A stretch of DNA of 64,000 nt from Deltaproteobacteria bacterium (GTDB lineage Bacteria > Chloroflexota > Dehalococcoidia > Dehalococcoidales > BS750m-G39): contig JAUVYB010000004.1 of assembly GCA_030603275.1 (NCBI GenBank), positions 1 to 64,000 of the forward strand, written 5' to 3'. A model generated the notes under the pieces. That model worked only from the letters and a program-made list of their open reading frames with translations, did not search any database and had not been told where the DNA came from. Made by a program: the position numbers and the translations under genes. Below are positions 8,184 through 21,900 of this stretch, piece by piece; position 1 is the first letter of the stretch; each line of letters starts with the position of its first letter.

Positions 8184-9029
8184 CTAAGCCAGGGCCTTTA
8201 GCCTGGCCAGTATTTCATCTATGGTCGCCTCGGCGGTGGAGGCTCCCGAGGTCACTCCTATAGTCTGCTTGCCCTCAAACCAGAACGGGTCTATTTCCGC
8301 CGCTGTCTCTATAAGGTGCGTTTCGGTAACCGCCGAACACAGCTCAAGCAGGCGGTTGGTGTTGGCGCTGCCCTTTCCCCCGATAACCAGCATCAGGTCT
8401 ACCCTGCCCGCAAGCTCCAGGGCTTGAGCCTGCCGCCGCCTGATATCGTGGCAGATGGTATCAATGATGCGCATCTCCGAGTCCCGGCTGAAAGCGCCGT
8501 CAATGAGCTTCTTGACGAACCCGACGAAATGGGCCGGTATCTGGGTGGTCTGGGAAAGCACCCCCAGGCGGCGGGGCAGGGGGTCCAGCTTAAATATATC
8601 CTTTTCGTCCAGCGTGGCCAGACCCTTGCCCTCGGCCCAACCGAGGACGCCCTTGACCTCGGTATGGTCGGCATAACCGTAGATAACAATAAAGAAACCG
8701 CTCTGCGCCAGCCGGCGGGCGGCGTTCTGGAGGCGGTTGACGAAGGGGCAGGTGGTATCGATGATGCCGATGTTCCGGGCCTTAAGCTGCTCCTCCACCT
8801 CCGGGGTCACCCCATGAGAGCTAATGGCCACCATGTCACCCTTGATATCGTCAACGCTTTTAGCCACCCTGACACCAATATCAGCCAGCCTCTGCAGCAC
8901 CTGCTGGTTGTGCACCACCGCCCCCAGTGTCTCCACCTCGCCGCGTTCGGCGACCACCTTCTCCAGCATGTCAATGGCCCGCTTGACCCCGAAGCAGAAG
9001 CCTGTTTCTTCGGTCTTTTCAATCTTCAC
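8184..9029 (-). CDS. ispH: 4-hydroxy-3-methylbut-2-enyl diphosphate reductase
   Basis: The last enzyme of the MEP isoprenoid pathway, an iron-sulfur protein making IPP and DMAPP. The three cluster cysteines lie in GFCFGVKRA (Cys12), DTTCPFV and DTICHDIRRRQ. Substrate-binding histidines are in VVHNQQV and SSHGV, and GGKGSANTNRL is the conserved late loop. Length 281 is normal. Translation starts at GTG, and the gene overlaps the plsC end by 11 bases, so the two are coupled on the minus strand. The stop lies one base from the convergent dehydrogenase gene end. Confidence 0.97.
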   Translation of the reverse strand: MKIEKTEETGFCFGVKRAIDMLEKVVAERGEVETLGAVVHNQQVLQRLADIGVRVAKSVDDIKGDMVAISSHGVTPEVEEQLKARNIGIIDTTCPFVNRLQNAARRLAQSGFFIVIYGYADHTEVKGVLGWAEGKGLATLDEKDIFKLDPLPRRLGVLSQTTQIPAHFVGFVKKLIDGAFSRDSEMRIIDTICHDIRRRQAQALELAGRVDLMLVIGGKGSANTNRLLELCSAVTETHLIETAAEIDPFWFEGKQTIGVTSGASTAEATIDEILARLKALA

Positions 9030-9669
9030 TGCTTACCTTCCCGGCATAGATTCCCCGATATTGCGGGGGCAGGAGCTCAGCTATGTGCTGCATAATTAAA
9101 TCGGTATACTCAACCAGCTTTTCCCTGGTCAATTTGCCATCCACCGGCGGTAGATGAAAGGGCTTGCCGATATTAATGGTCAGGCGGGGGCGGCGCAGTA
9201 TCCAGCCCCTGCCCTTAATCTGCTCGGTGCCGATAATGCCCACCGGCAGGATGGGCGCACCGCTGCGGCAGGCGATTAACGCCGAGCCGGGCATGGCCTT
9301 CTTTAGCCTGGCGCTGCGGCTCCTCGTCGCCTCCGGGAACATAGCCAGAGCCAAACCATCGGCCAGTACCTGCTGTGACCGGCGGAGCGCCTGCCTGTCC
9401 AGCTTTCCCCTGTGCACCGGAAAGGCACCGAGGCCGCTGACGAAATAGGCGCCGAGGGAGGAGCGGAACAGCTCCTCCTTGGCCATGAAGATGACTTTCC
9501 TGCCCAGGCTGACCCCGAGCAGGGGCGGGTCGGCCAGATTAACGTGGTTGGCCACCACCAGCACCGGCCCCTCTTTAGGGACATTCTCCTTGCCTTTGAC
9601 CTGCCACCGGGTGAGCAGCTTAAATACCCCCCAGAGCAGGCCTCTGGCTATATAGTAGAACCAGGACAA
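9019..9669 (-). CDS. plsC: 1-acyl-sn-glycerol-3-phosphate acyltransferase
   Basis: Acylates lysophosphatidic acid to phosphatidic acid at the membrane. The HX4D catalytic motif is in ANHVNLADPPLL and the glycerol-phosphate-binding block is FPEATRSRS, with Ala in place of the usual Gly. GAPILPVGIIGTEQI is the fourth family block. The hydrophobic N-terminus (WFYYIARGLLWGVFKLL) fits membrane association. The start is TTG with a TATAAT about 28 bases upstream on the minus strand (9698-9703). It is the first gene of a two-gene operon with ispH. Confidence 0.93.
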   Translation of the reverse strand: MSWFYYIARGLLWGVFKLLTRWQVKGKENVPKEGPVLVVANHVNLADPPLLGVSLGRKVIFMAKEELFRSSLGAYFVSGLGAFPVHRGKLDRQALRRSQQVLADGLALAMFPEATRSRSARLKKAMPGSALIACRSGAPILPVGIIGTEQIKGRGWILRRPRLTINIGKPFHLPPVDGKLTREKLVEYTDLIMQHIAELLPPQYRGIYAGKVSSED

Positions 9670-9697
9670 TATTTTAACCCCAATAAAGCGTTTACCA

Positions 9698-9703
9698 ATT
9701 ATA
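9698..9703 (-). promoter_or_regulatory. Possible -10 box for plsC-ispH
   Basis: A perfect TATAAT on the minus strand lies 28 bases before the plsC TTG. No good -35 is visible 17 bases further up. Position and sequence make it a plausible weak promoter. Confidence 0.4.
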
Positions 9704-9757
9704 ACCCATAGGGCGGGAGGTGGAAAGAGAGAACCGTTAAAGGGGGAGGGACTGCCC

Positions 9758-9786
9758 TTGATTAAACCATCTTTTTATTTCATAAT
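9758..9786 (+). promoter_or_regulatory. Predicted promoter, near-leaderless, for the lacD-like gene
   Basis: TTGATT (9758-9763), 17 bases and CATAAT (9781-9786). The ATG is only 12 bases after the -10 box, so the mRNA leader would be about 5 bases and no ribosome site is present. The stretch up to the ATG (ACCAGACAGCTATG) resembles that before hpt (CCCAGATAGCTATG). Confidence 0.55.
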
Positions 9787-9798
9787 AACCAGACAGCT

Positions 9799-10788
9799 AT
9801 GAAAACACTAAGCATCGGCAAATTAAGGGGCCTGCAGCAGATGGCCACCGCCGACGGCATCTTTGCCATGTGCGCCATGGATCACCGCGGCTCGCTGCAA
9901 CATATAATCGGGGAGGGGGCAGAGCTTAACTACGGGGAAATGGTCGAGCGCAAGCTGGAGCTGTGCTCTCAACTCGCCCCCCATGCCAGCGCCGTCCTGC
10001 TCGACCCGGTTTTCGGCGCCGCCCAGTGCATCGGGCACGGGGCTTTACCCGGGAGCACCGGCCTTATGGTCAGCCTTGAGGCCTCGGGCTACGGCGGGGG
10101 CAGCGAACAACGCCTGACCGAGCTGCTGGACGAGTGGGATGTGGCCAAGATCAAACGAATGGGCGCCTCGGCGGCCAAGCTCCTGGTGCACTACCGTCCC
10201 GATTTAATAGAGCTGGCCAACAAGCTGATGGACATGGTTGAGATGATCGGGCTGGAATGCAAACAACACGACCTCCCCTTTGTAGTAGAGCCGCTGATCT
10301 ACCCCATGGGCGAGGAGGTGAGAAACCCGGCTCACTTTGCCGCGGTAAAAAGGCAGCTGGTGCTCAAGACCGCCCGGCATATCACCGGCCTGCCCATAGA
10401 TGTGCTCAAATCCGAGTTCCCCGCCGACCTGCACTACCAGAAGGACAGGGCTGAACTGATTGACCTCTGCCGACAGCTGGATGCGGCCTCAACGGTACCC
10501 TGGATTGTCTTGAGCGCCGGGGTGGACTTTGAGCTTTTCTGCCAGCAGGTAGAAATCGCCTGCCAGGGCGGAGCCTCCGGCTTTCTGGCCGGACGGGCTA
10601 TCTGGCAGGAAGCGATGCATATTGATAAAGCCAAAGAAAGAATAAAGTTTCTGGCCACGGTGGGGGCGGACAGGCTGAAAAGATTAAACGAGCTGGCGGC
10701 TAAATACGCCACCCCCTGGTATAAGAAGCTGGGGCTGACCAGCAGCGAACTGGCCCCCACTGCCGAAGGATGGTACCAGGAATACTGA
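9799..10788 (+). CDS. lacD: LacD-type class I aldolase (tagatose 1,6-bisphosphate aldolase family)
   Basis: A 329-residue member of the LacD family, class I aldolases that cleave ketohexose 1,6-bisphosphates into triose phosphates. Recognisable parts are the N-terminus SIGKLRGLQQMATADGIFAMCAMDHRGS, the barrel segment AKLLVHYRPD, the VEPLIYP strand, a Lys in DVLKSEFPAD that fits the Schiff-base position, and IVLSAGVDFELF. The next gene, one base after the stop, is a PfkB sugar kinase, so the pair can phosphorylate and split a hexose phosphate. True substrate (tagatose, fructose or another) cannot be told. It appears to be transcribed as a nearly leaderless mRNA. Confidence 0.88.
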   Translation: MKTLSIGKLRGLQQMATADGIFAMCAMDHRGSLQHIIGEGAELNYGEMVERKLELCSQLAPHASAVLLDPVFGAAQCIGHGALPGSTGLMVSLEASGYGGGSEQRLTELLDEWDVAKIKRMGASAAKLLVHYRPDLIELANKLMDMVEMIGLECKQHDLPFVVEPLIYPMGEEVRNPAHFAAVKRQLVLKTARHITGLPIDVLKSEFPADLHYQKDRAELIDLCRQLDAASTVPWIVLSAGVDFELFCQQVEIACQGGASGFLAGRAIWQEAMHIDKAKERIKFLATVGADRLKRLNELAAKYATPWYKKLGLTSSELAPTAEGWYQEY

Positions 10789-10789
10789 A

Positions 10790-11767
10790 ATGAAAGATGC
10801 TCTGATTGCCACCATAACCCTCAACCCCAGCCTTGACCAGCACATTACCGTGGACGGACTGGTGGTGGACGGGACTAACCGCTGGTCCCGGCTGCACCGC
10901 TATGCCGGTGGTAAGGGGATAGATGTTTCGCGGGCTATCCACGAGATTGGGGGCAGAACCGTGGCCTACGGATTCATCGGCGGTCCGGTGGGACGGGCGG
11001 TAGAGATACTGCTCGATGAAGAAGAGGTGCCCTTCAGCTTTACCCCTATTCAGCGGGAGACCCGGACCAACTTTATTATCACCGACAGTAAGACCTCCAA
11101 GCAGACCAGAATCGACGCCCCCGGCCCCCATATCTCCAGGGGCGAGTTTGAAAGGTTCCAGCGGAAAATGCTGCGGATGCGCCCCAGCCCTGATTTAATC
11201 GTGGTGGGCGGCAGCCTGCCCCCGGGCATCCCCAACAACGTTTACTACTCCATAATTACAGAGGCTAAAACCTTCGGGGTGAGAGCCATCCTGGACTCGG
11301 ACGCCCAGTGGCTGGCCGAGGGCATAAAAGCCAAGCCCTACCTGGTTAAACCCAACGTGAGGGAGGCGGAGGAGCTGCTGAGGCGGGAGCTACCCACCGA
11401 AGATGCCATCATCAAGGGGGCGCTGGATATAGTTGATATGGGCGTCGAGATAGCCGTTATCTCCAGGGGCAAAGAGGGCATCATCGCCGCCAACAGTAAT
11501 GAGGTGCTGACGGCAGTCCCGCCCGAGGTAAAGGTAAAGAGCGCCGTGGGCGCCGGCGACTGCACTATTGCCGGCCTTGCCATGAAGCTGGCTAACGAAG
11601 AGTCATTATCAAAAGCCTGCCGGCTGGCGGTGGCCCTGGGGACGGCCGCCGTGCTGACCCCTGGCACGGAACTGGCCCGCAGGGCCGACGTGGAAGAGCT
11701 GCTGCCACAGGTCAAGGTGAGAAAGATAAACCCCGACCGCCTGAGTAAAATCATTGCCGGCCTGTAA
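10790..11767 (+). CDS. PfkB-family sugar kinase (1-phosphofructokinase or tagatose-6-phosphate kinase type)
   Basis: A ribokinase-fold kinase of the FruK/LacC branch. The N-terminal TITLNPSLDQHITVDGL is the branch signature, the first PfkB block is RYAGGKGIDVSRAIHEIGG, and the ATP/anion-hole motif is KSAVGAGDCTIAGLAM with catalytic Asp in GAGD. It sits one base after the LacD-type aldolase and is surely co-expressed. Together they convert a hexose phosphate to triose phosphates, or run toward hexose phosphate. The acceptor sugar is uncertain. Length 325 is slightly above the usual 310. Confidence 0.9.
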   Translation: MKDALIATITLNPSLDQHITVDGLVVDGTNRWSRLHRYAGGKGIDVSRAIHEIGGRTVAYGFIGGPVGRAVEILLDEEEVPFSFTPIQRETRTNFIITDSKTSKQTRIDAPGPHISRGEFERFQRKMLRMRPSPDLIVVGGSLPPGIPNNVYYSIITEAKTFGVRAILDSDAQWLAEGIKAKPYLVKPNVREAEELLRRELPTEDAIIKGALDIVDMGVEIAVISRGKEGIIAANSNEVLTAVPPEVKVKSAVGAGDCTIAGLAMKLANEESLSKACRLAVALGTAAVLTPGTELARRADVEELLPQVKVRKINPDRLSKIIAGL

Positions 11768-11778
11768 GGCTGGTTCTC

Positions 11779-12086
11779 TTAAGGGCGGCGGGCGGGAAAA
11801 TGGGGTTCCCCCGTTTTTAGAGTGCGTTTTACTTCCCACCCCGAACCACCCTGCAGAGGTTTAACATCTTTACAAATACCATTTTAAGGTGTCGTTTGAG
11901 AGGGAGTGGGGACTGCCAGACTTTTAGCGGACGTATTTCTTTCCCACCCTCCCGCCCTATAGAGGTTTCACCTCTCTTTACTTTCCTTTATGGGGGGGGA
12001 CGCTGTGAATTCAGGGGGTTTAAGGGGGACGAAGTCCCTCTTTACCTTAAAGGGTGGAGGGCGGGTTAAGATATAAAGAGGTGGGG
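11779..12086. repeat. Intergenic repeat elements, copy 3 (at least two units in tandem)
   Basis: The 371-base gap between the sugar kinase and hpt is nearly all repeat. A right-end module (11779-11800) is followed by a left-end GTTTTACTTCCC module near 11824 with a decayed small hairpin. A second left end, TTTCTTTCCCACCCTCCC, lies near 11938-11955. The hairpin AGAGGT-TTC-ACCTCT then lies at about 11963-11977. The unit ends with GGGGGAC-GAA-GTCCCTC and a right-end module to 12086. No gene is visible here. Confidence 0.75.
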
Positions 12087-12097
12087 CTACAATATAG

Positions 12098-12127
12098 TTG
12101 GACAGGAACCAGGGCAGGGTTTATAAT
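12098..12127 (+). promoter_or_regulatory. Predicted promoter for hpt-ade, leaderless
   Basis: TTGGAC (12098-12103), an 18-base spacer and TATAAT (12122-12127). The hpt ATG is 11 bases after the -10 box, leaving a leader of about 5 bases and no ribosome site. A second TACAAT lies at 12088-12093. Confidence 0.55.
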
Positions 12128-12138
12128 CCCAGATAGCT

Positions 12139-12666
12139 ATGGATTCCGAGCCTAAACTCAGCGTCCTCTTCACCAGAGACGAAATAGCCGCCACCGTCAG
12201 CCGGCTGGCGGCCGAAATCAGGCATGACTACCTGGATAAAAACCCCGTCCTGATAGCCGTCCTCAAGGGGTCTTTTGTTTTCCTGGCCGACCTCGTCCGC
12301 CAGCTTGACTTCCCCCTGGAAGTAGAGTTTGTGCGGCTTTCCAGCTACGGACGGGGGACAGAGAGCTCGGGGACGGTTAAGATGGCGCCGGGTGCCCTGT
12401 CCCAAATAAAGGGCAGGCATATCCTGGTAGTTGAGGACATCATAGATACCGGCTTAACCTCCGCCTTTCTACTGGATTACCTGCGCCGGAGAAAGCCGGC
12501 CTCGCTGAAGTTCTGCACCCTCACCGATAAGGCAGCTAGGCGCCGGGGCCCGGTTAATATCGACTACCGGGGGCTGGCCGTCCCCGATAAGTTTATCGTC
12601 GGCTACGGGCTGGACTGCGACGAAAGGTTCCGCAACCTCCCCGATATATGTGTCTTAGAGCAATAA
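12139..12666 (+). CDS. hpt: Hypoxanthine phosphoribosyltransferase
   Basis: Salvages hypoxanthine (and probably guanine) to IMP/GMP with PRPP. The PRPP-binding motif HILVVEDIIDTGLT is clear. LKGSFVFLADLVRQL, the flexible loop around SSYGRGTESSG, the KPASLKF segment and the late VPDKFIVGYGLDCDE motif all fit the HPRT family. Length 175 is normal. It is 10 bases before adenine deaminase; together they turn adenine into hypoxanthine and then IMP. The mRNA appears to be leaderless. Confidence 0.95.
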   Translation: MDSEPKLSVLFTRDEIAATVSRLAAEIRHDYLDKNPVLIAVLKGSFVFLADLVRQLDFPLEVEFVRLSSYGRGTESSGTVKMAPGALSQIKGRHILVVEDIIDTGLTSAFLLDYLRRRKPASLKFCTLTDKAARRRGPVNIDYRGLAVPDKFIVGYGLDCDERFRNLPDICVLEQ

Positions 12667-12676
12667 AGCTGGAAAC

Positions 12677-14338
12677 ATGGGAAATAACCGCTTAATATCA
12701 GTGGCTAAGGGAGAACTTCCTGCCGACCTGCTTTTGGTTAACGCCCAAGTAATCAACGTCTTTAACGGCAGGATTGAGCCGGGTAACGTAGCCATCTGCG
12801 GGAATAAAATCGCCGGTGTGGGGGACTACCACAAAGCTAAAGAGGTAGTGGATGTGGGGGGCAAATATATCGCCCCCGGCCTCATCAACGGGCACATCCA
12901 CCCCGAAAGCTCCATGCTGGATATCGCCCAGTACGCCCGCGCCGTTGTGCCCCACGGCACCACCACCCTGGTCACCGACCTCCACGAGATAGCCAACGTC
13001 AGCGGGCTTGCGGGCATAAGGTATATATTGAACCGTGCCCGCCGCCTGCCCTTCGACCTCTTCCTGATGGCCCCTTCCTGCGTACCGGCAACAAGCCGGG
13101 AGACTTCGGGGGCGAACCTCGGCCCGGATGAAATACGTAAGATTCTAAGATGGAAGGAATGCCTGGGGCTGGGGGAGGTAATGAACTTCCCCGGTGTCAT
13201 CGGGGGGGATAAGGCGGTGCTTGATAAAATCAGCCTGGCCCGGGGGAAGATTATCGACGGCCATGCCCCCGGACTGGGTGGCAGAAACTTAAGCGCCTAT
13301 ATCGCCGCCGGTATCTATTCCGACCACGAGTCGGTCTCCCTGGATGAGGCTAAAGAGAAGCTGAGGCGGGGCATGTGGCTGATGCTCCGGGAAGGCTCTT
13401 CGGAGAAAAACCTGGAAGCCCTGCTGCCCCTGGTTACCGATAAAACATTTCAAAGGTGTATGTTTGTTGTTGACGACCGCAGCTGTGTCGACCTGCTGAA
13501 GGACGGCGATATCGACGGGGTGGTGCGCAAGGCAATCCGACTCGGGCTCGACCCGGTGCGGGCTATCCAGCTGGCCACCATAAACCCCGCCGGGTACTTC
13601 CGGAGGCAGGGGCTGGGGGCAATAGCCCCCGGATATATGGCTAATCTAATAGTGCTCAATGATTTACCAGAGCTAAAGATTGAGCAGGTCTTCTACCGGG
13701 GTAAACTGGTGGCTAAAGAGGGGAAGCCCCTATTCCCCACACCTAAAGCCGCCAGAGGGCTTACCGATACCGTCAGGATAAAACCATTTACTATAGACAG
13801 GCTGAAACTTACGGCCTCCGGGGAAGCCCAGCCGGTGATTGAGGTTGTCCCCGGGCAGATAATTACCAGAAAGAAAATGGAGAAAATCAGGGCTGTCCCC
13901 GACCCGGAGAGGGACATCCTGAAGCTGGTGGTGGTGGAGAGGCACCGGGCGACGGGAAATATAGGGGTGGGGCTGGTCAGCGGCTTCGGCTTGAAGCGGG
14001 GGGCGCTGGCTTCTTCCATAGCCCACGATTCTCATAATATCATCGCCGTCGGCGCCAGTGACGGGGATATATTCACCGCTGTCAGGGAGATTGAACGGTT
14101 AAAAGGCGGCCTGGTGGCAGCGGCGGGGGGCAAAGTATTAGCCAGCCTGGCGCTGCCCGTTGCCGGGCTGCTGTCTGACCAGCCGCTGGAGACGGTGGCC
14201 AGCCAGCTGGAAAAACTGGAAAAGATTGCCGCCGGGCTGGGGGTAAAGCTGGCTTCGCCCTTCGCCACCCTTTCCTTCCTGGCGCTGCCGGTCATCCCCG
14301 AAATCCGGCTCACCGACCGGGGAGTGGTGGAGGTCTAG
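12677..14338 (+). CDS. ade: Adenine deaminase
   Basis: A metal-dependent amidohydrolase that converts adenine to hypoxanthine and ammonia, feeding hpt just upstream. The N-terminal metal site is in INGHIHPESSMLD, and the family-specific APSCVPATSRETSG and GLGEVMNFPGVIGGD blocks follow. DGHAPGL, IYSDHESV and the C-terminal VGLVSGFGLKRGALASSIAHDSHN are present. Length 553 is within the usual range of about 550-600. The short 10-base gap makes an operon with hpt. Confidence 0.95.
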   Translation: MGNNRLISVAKGELPADLLLVNAQVINVFNGRIEPGNVAICGNKIAGVGDYHKAKEVVDVGGKYIAPGLINGHIHPESSMLDIAQYARAVVPHGTTTLVTDLHEIANVSGLAGIRYILNRARRLPFDLFLMAPSCVPATSRETSGANLGPDEIRKILRWKECLGLGEVMNFPGVIGGDKAVLDKISLARGKIIDGHAPGLGGRNLSAYIAAGIYSDHESVSLDEAKEKLRRGMWLMLREGSSEKNLEALLPLVTDKTFQRCMFVVDDRSCVDLLKDGDIDGVVRKAIRLGLDPVRAIQLATINPAGYFRRQGLGAIAPGYMANLIVLNDLPELKIEQVFYRGKLVAKEGKPLFPTPKAARGLTDTVRIKPFTIDRLKLTASGEAQPVIEVVPGQIITRKKMEKIRAVPDPERDILKLVVVERHRATGNIGVGLVSGFGLKRGALASSIAHDSHNIIAVGASDGDIFTAVREIERLKGGLVAAAGGKVLASLALPVAGLLSDQPLETVASQLEKLEKIAAGLGVKLASPFATLSFLALPVIPEIRLTDRGVVEV

Positions 14339-14347
14339 CCGATGGGA

Positions 14348-14353
14348 TATAAT
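14348..14353 (+). promoter_or_regulatory. -10 box for tRNA-Leu
   Basis: A perfect TATAAT lies 10 bases before the mature 5' end of tRNA-Leu, just after the ade stop codon. No clear -35 is seen. Confidence 0.5.
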
Positions 14354-14363
14354 AATGCTACAC

Positions 14364-14448
14364 GGGGGAGTGCTGGAATTGGCAGACAGGCATGATTTAG
14401 GATCATGTGCCGCAAGGCGTGGGGGTTCAAATCCCCCCTTCCCCACCA
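14364..14448 (+). tRNA. tRNA-Leu (anticodon TAG)
   Basis: An 85-base class II tRNA. The acceptor GGGGGAG pairs with CTTCCCC (one G-T pair), the discriminator is A, and CCA is encoded. The anticodon stem CATGA/TCATG closes the loop TTTAGGA with anticodon TAG, reading CUA and related leucine codons. A long variable arm (TGCCGCAAGGCGT) and a T arm GGGGG-TTCAAAT-CCCCC complete it. It sits between ade and a cupin gene. Confidence 0.96.
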
Positions 14449-14466
14449 TAAAGGAGATTTACCGCC

Positions 14467-14796
14467 ATGAAAATAACCAGTTATCTCGATACCCAGCCCA
14501 GCGAAGAGCTACCCGGAGTTTTCAAGCGCGATATCATCACCGCCGGGGACGGGGCGCCCAACTTCTGCATGCGGGTCTTTGAGGTGGAGCCGGGCAGCTC
14601 TACCCCCTCTCATGCCCACGGGTGGGAACATGAGGTATTCGTCCTGGCCGGCGAGGGGGTGGTGGAGGGAGCTAAAGGAAAAACCCCAATAGGCACGGGC
14701 AGCGTGGTATTTATCGCCCCCAACGAGCACCACTGTTTTATCAACACCGGCGGCGAGACGCTCCGCTTTATCTGTCTCATCCCCCTGCAAGAATAG
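14467..14796 (+). CDS. Cupin-domain protein
   Basis: A small single-domain beta-barrel cupin, 109 residues. The metal-binding motif 1 is in HAHGWEHEVFVLAGEG (two His and a Glu) and motif 2 in NEHHCFINTGGE. Such small cupins bind a metal and a small ligand and may act as isomerases, dioxygenases or sensors; nothing here fixes the role. An AAGGAGA site precedes the ATG, directly after the tRNA CCA end. It may be co-transcribed with the tRNA. Confidence 0.88.
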   Translation: MKITSYLDTQPSEELPGVFKRDIITAGDGAPNFCMRVFEVEPGSSTPSHAHGWEHEVFVLAGEGVVEGAKGKTPIGTGSVVFIAPNEHHCFINTGGETLRFICLIPLQE

Positions 14797-14844
14797 ATTT
14801 AAGGACAATTAAATATTTTTTCTGAAAATTAACCCCCAGGGGTA

Positions 14845-14873
14845 TTGACAATAACCAAATTTAGTGGTATCAT
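14845..14873 (+). promoter_or_regulatory. Predicted strong promoter for rpoBC
   Basis: TTGACA (14845-14850), a 17-base spacer and TATCAT (14868-14873) in an otherwise gene-free 215-base gap. The leader to rpoB would be about 130 bases. No L10- or L1-type leader structure is evident, and no rplJ/rplL genes precede rpoB here. Confidence 0.7.
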
Positions 14874-15011
14874 TTAAGGTTGTATTATGCCACTCCAAAT
14901 TTCACCTTATTATGCCCCTTTACCCACTATCAGTTTGACTTTTGGCTAAGTGCTGCATTGGTACAAATTTATTTATCATCCAATTTTAGAAGTAGGTGAA
15001 AGATAGCTTTT

Positions 15012-18897
<3,886 letters not shown>

Positions 18898-18905
<8 letters not shown>

Positions 18906-21900
18906 GGTTAACGATTTTGATGCTATCCGTATCTCACTGGCCTCTCCGGAACAGATAAGAAGCTGGTCCTACGGGGAGGTAACCAAGCCCGAAACTATCA
19001 ACTACCGCACCCTTAAACCGGAGAGGGACGGGCTTTTCTGCGAGCGTATCTTCGGTCCCACCAAGGACTTTGAATGTTACTGCGGTAAGTATAAAAGGAT
19101 ACGCTACAAGGGGATTATCTGCGATAAGTGCGGTGTAGAGGTCGCCCGCGCCAAGGTACGACGGGAGCGCATGGGGCATATCGAGCTGGCCTGCCCGGTG
19201 AGCCATATCTGGTTCGCCAAGGGGATACCCAGCCGGATGGGCTTATTGCTCGACCTTTCGCCGCGGAGCCTGGAGCGAGTCCTTTACTTTTCTCACTATA
19301 TCATTACTTCAATAGATGAAGAGGCACGCCAGCAGGCCATCGAGCAGCTAAAAGAAAGCAGCTCGCAGCAAATAGCCGAAAAAGAGAGCGCCCTGGAAAC
19401 TAAAGTGGCCGAGACAGAGCAGGCGGAGGCGACGGTAGAGGAGATAAACAAGCTGCGACAGGGCTTCGCCGAGGAGAAAACACAGAGCGAGGAGAAACTT
19501 GCCTCCGACGTGGAGCTACTGCAGGACCTGCGCAAATTCGCCCTGCTCACCGAGAACCAGTACCATGAACTCAAACAGAGATACGGCCAGGTCTTTGAGG
19601 CCGGCATGGGCGCCGAGGCTATTCTACAGCTATTGAAAGACATAAATTTGGATGAAACGCGCAACGGGCTAATACAGGAGACCCGTTCCGCTTCCGGCCA
19701 GCGCCGCCGCCGGGCGGCTAAACAGCTGCAGGTGGTGGAAGCCTTCCGCCGCAGCGGCAACAAGCCGGAGTGGATGATTCTGACGGTGCTGCCGGTGCTG
19801 CCCCCCGACCTGCGACCCATGGTCCAGCTCGACGGGGGCCGGTTTGCCACCAGCGACCTTAACGACCTCTACCGGCGGGTAATTAACCGCAATAACCGTC
19901 TGCGCCACCTGCTTGAGATAGGGGCGCCGCAGATTATCATCCGTAACGAGAAGAGGATGCTCCAGGAGGCGGTCGATTCCCTCATCGATAACGGGCGGAG
20001 GGGACGGGCGGTCTCCATCAGCGGTAATCATAAATTAAAGTCTCTATCCGATATGCTGCGGGGTAAGCAGGGGCGCTTCCGCCAGAACCTGCTGGGCAAG
20101 CGGGTTGACTACAGCGGACGCTCGGTTATCGTGGTCGGCCCCGAGCTTAATCTCAACCAGTGCGGACTGCCCCGGCGAATGGCGGTGGAGCTGTTCAAGC
20201 CCTTTATCATGCGCCGTCTGGTGGAGCAGGGGCTGGCTCACAACATCAAGAGCGCCCGCCGGCTGGTGGAGCGAAACAAGCCCGAGGTATTTGCCATACT
20301 GGAGGAGGTGGTAAAAGAACGGCCGGTGCTGCTTAACCGCGCCCCCACCCTGCACCGACTGAGCATACAGGCCTTTGAGCCGGTGCTCATCGACGGCAGC
20401 GCCATCCAGATACACCCCCTGGTATGTTCCGCTTTTAACGCCGATTTCGACGGCGACCAGATGGCAGTTCATCTTCCCCTGTCCAAATCGGCGGTGAGAG
20501 AAGCCAGGCAGGTTATGATGAGCAACCAGAACATGCTGCTGCCCAGCTCCGGTGAGCCGATAGTAACCCCAACCCTGGATATGGTACTGGGCTGCTACTA
20601 CCTTACCAGCATAATATCCGGCGCCAGGGGCGAGGGCTCAGTTTTCGGCAGTTTTGAAGAGGCCAGGCTGGCTTATGAGCTGGAGCGTATTGACCTCAGG
20701 GCCGAGATTGAGGTAAGAAAACAGCAGGAAAACGGCCAGAGGATTAAGACCAGCGTGGGGCGCATCATATTCAACGATGTCCTGCCCGCCGAGCTCGGCT
20801 TCTACAATGAGCCCATAGATAAATCAATCCTGAAGCAGATAGTGACCGATAGCTATAAGCTGCTGAGCAGTGAAGATACCACCAGGGTGGTGGACAGCGT
20901 TAAACATCTGGGCTTCCGCTACGCGACTAAATCGGGGACGACCATCGCCATGAGCGATATCCAGGTGCCTGCGAGCAAGCCCAAGCTGCTGGAAGAGGCC
21001 GCGGAGAGGATTGCCATTATTGAAAGCCAGTATAATAAGGGCTTAATCACTGAGGACGAAAAGTACAACAATACCATCGGGATATGGATGGAAACTACCG
21101 ACCGGATTACCGATATCATCTCCAAGACCCTCGACCGCTACGGCGGCATCTATATGATGGCCACCTCGGGAGCCAAGGGTAACATCTCCCAGATAAGGCA
21201 GATGGCCGGCATGCGGGGCCTGATGACCGACCCCGCCGGTAAGATAATCGACTTCCCGATTAAATCGGGGCTGCGGGAGGGCTTGAGCGTTCTGGAGTAT
21301 TTTATCTCCACACACGGCGCCAGAAAGGGGCTGGCCGATACCGCCCTGAGGACTTCGGACAGCGGCTACCTTACCCGGCGCCTGATTGATGTTGCCCAGG
21401 ATGTTATTACCAGAGAAGAGGACTGCGGCACCACCGATGGCATGTGGATATCGGAGCCAAAGGAAAAGGAGCTGCTGCCTTCGTTTGCCGAGCGCATCAT
21501 CGGCCGGCTGGCGGCCACCAAAGTAGTTAAGCCCAAGACCAAGAAGGTCATCGTTGACCGCAACGAGGAAATCGACGAGCAGAAGGCGAATGAGCTTGTC
21601 GCCGCCGGCATAACCAAGGTCCATGTCCGCTCACCCTTAAGCTGCCGCTCCAGGCACGGCGCCTGCCAGCGGTGCTACGGGCGGGACCTGGCCCGCAGGC
21701 ACCTGATTGACCTTAACACCGCCGTCGGCATCATCGCCGCCCAGAGCATCGGCGAGCCGGGCACCCAGTTGACCCTGCGTACCTTCCACACCGGCGGCGT
21801 GGTCGGGCTTGATATCACCAGCGGTCTGCCCAGGGTGGAGGAGCTATTTGAAGCCAGACCGCCCAAGGGCCAGGCTATTATCTCGGAAATAGACGGCACC

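Noticed and set aside
14355..14582. Frame across tRNA-Leu into the cupin gene
   Set aside because: It overlaps a well-folded tRNA and the cupin in another frame.
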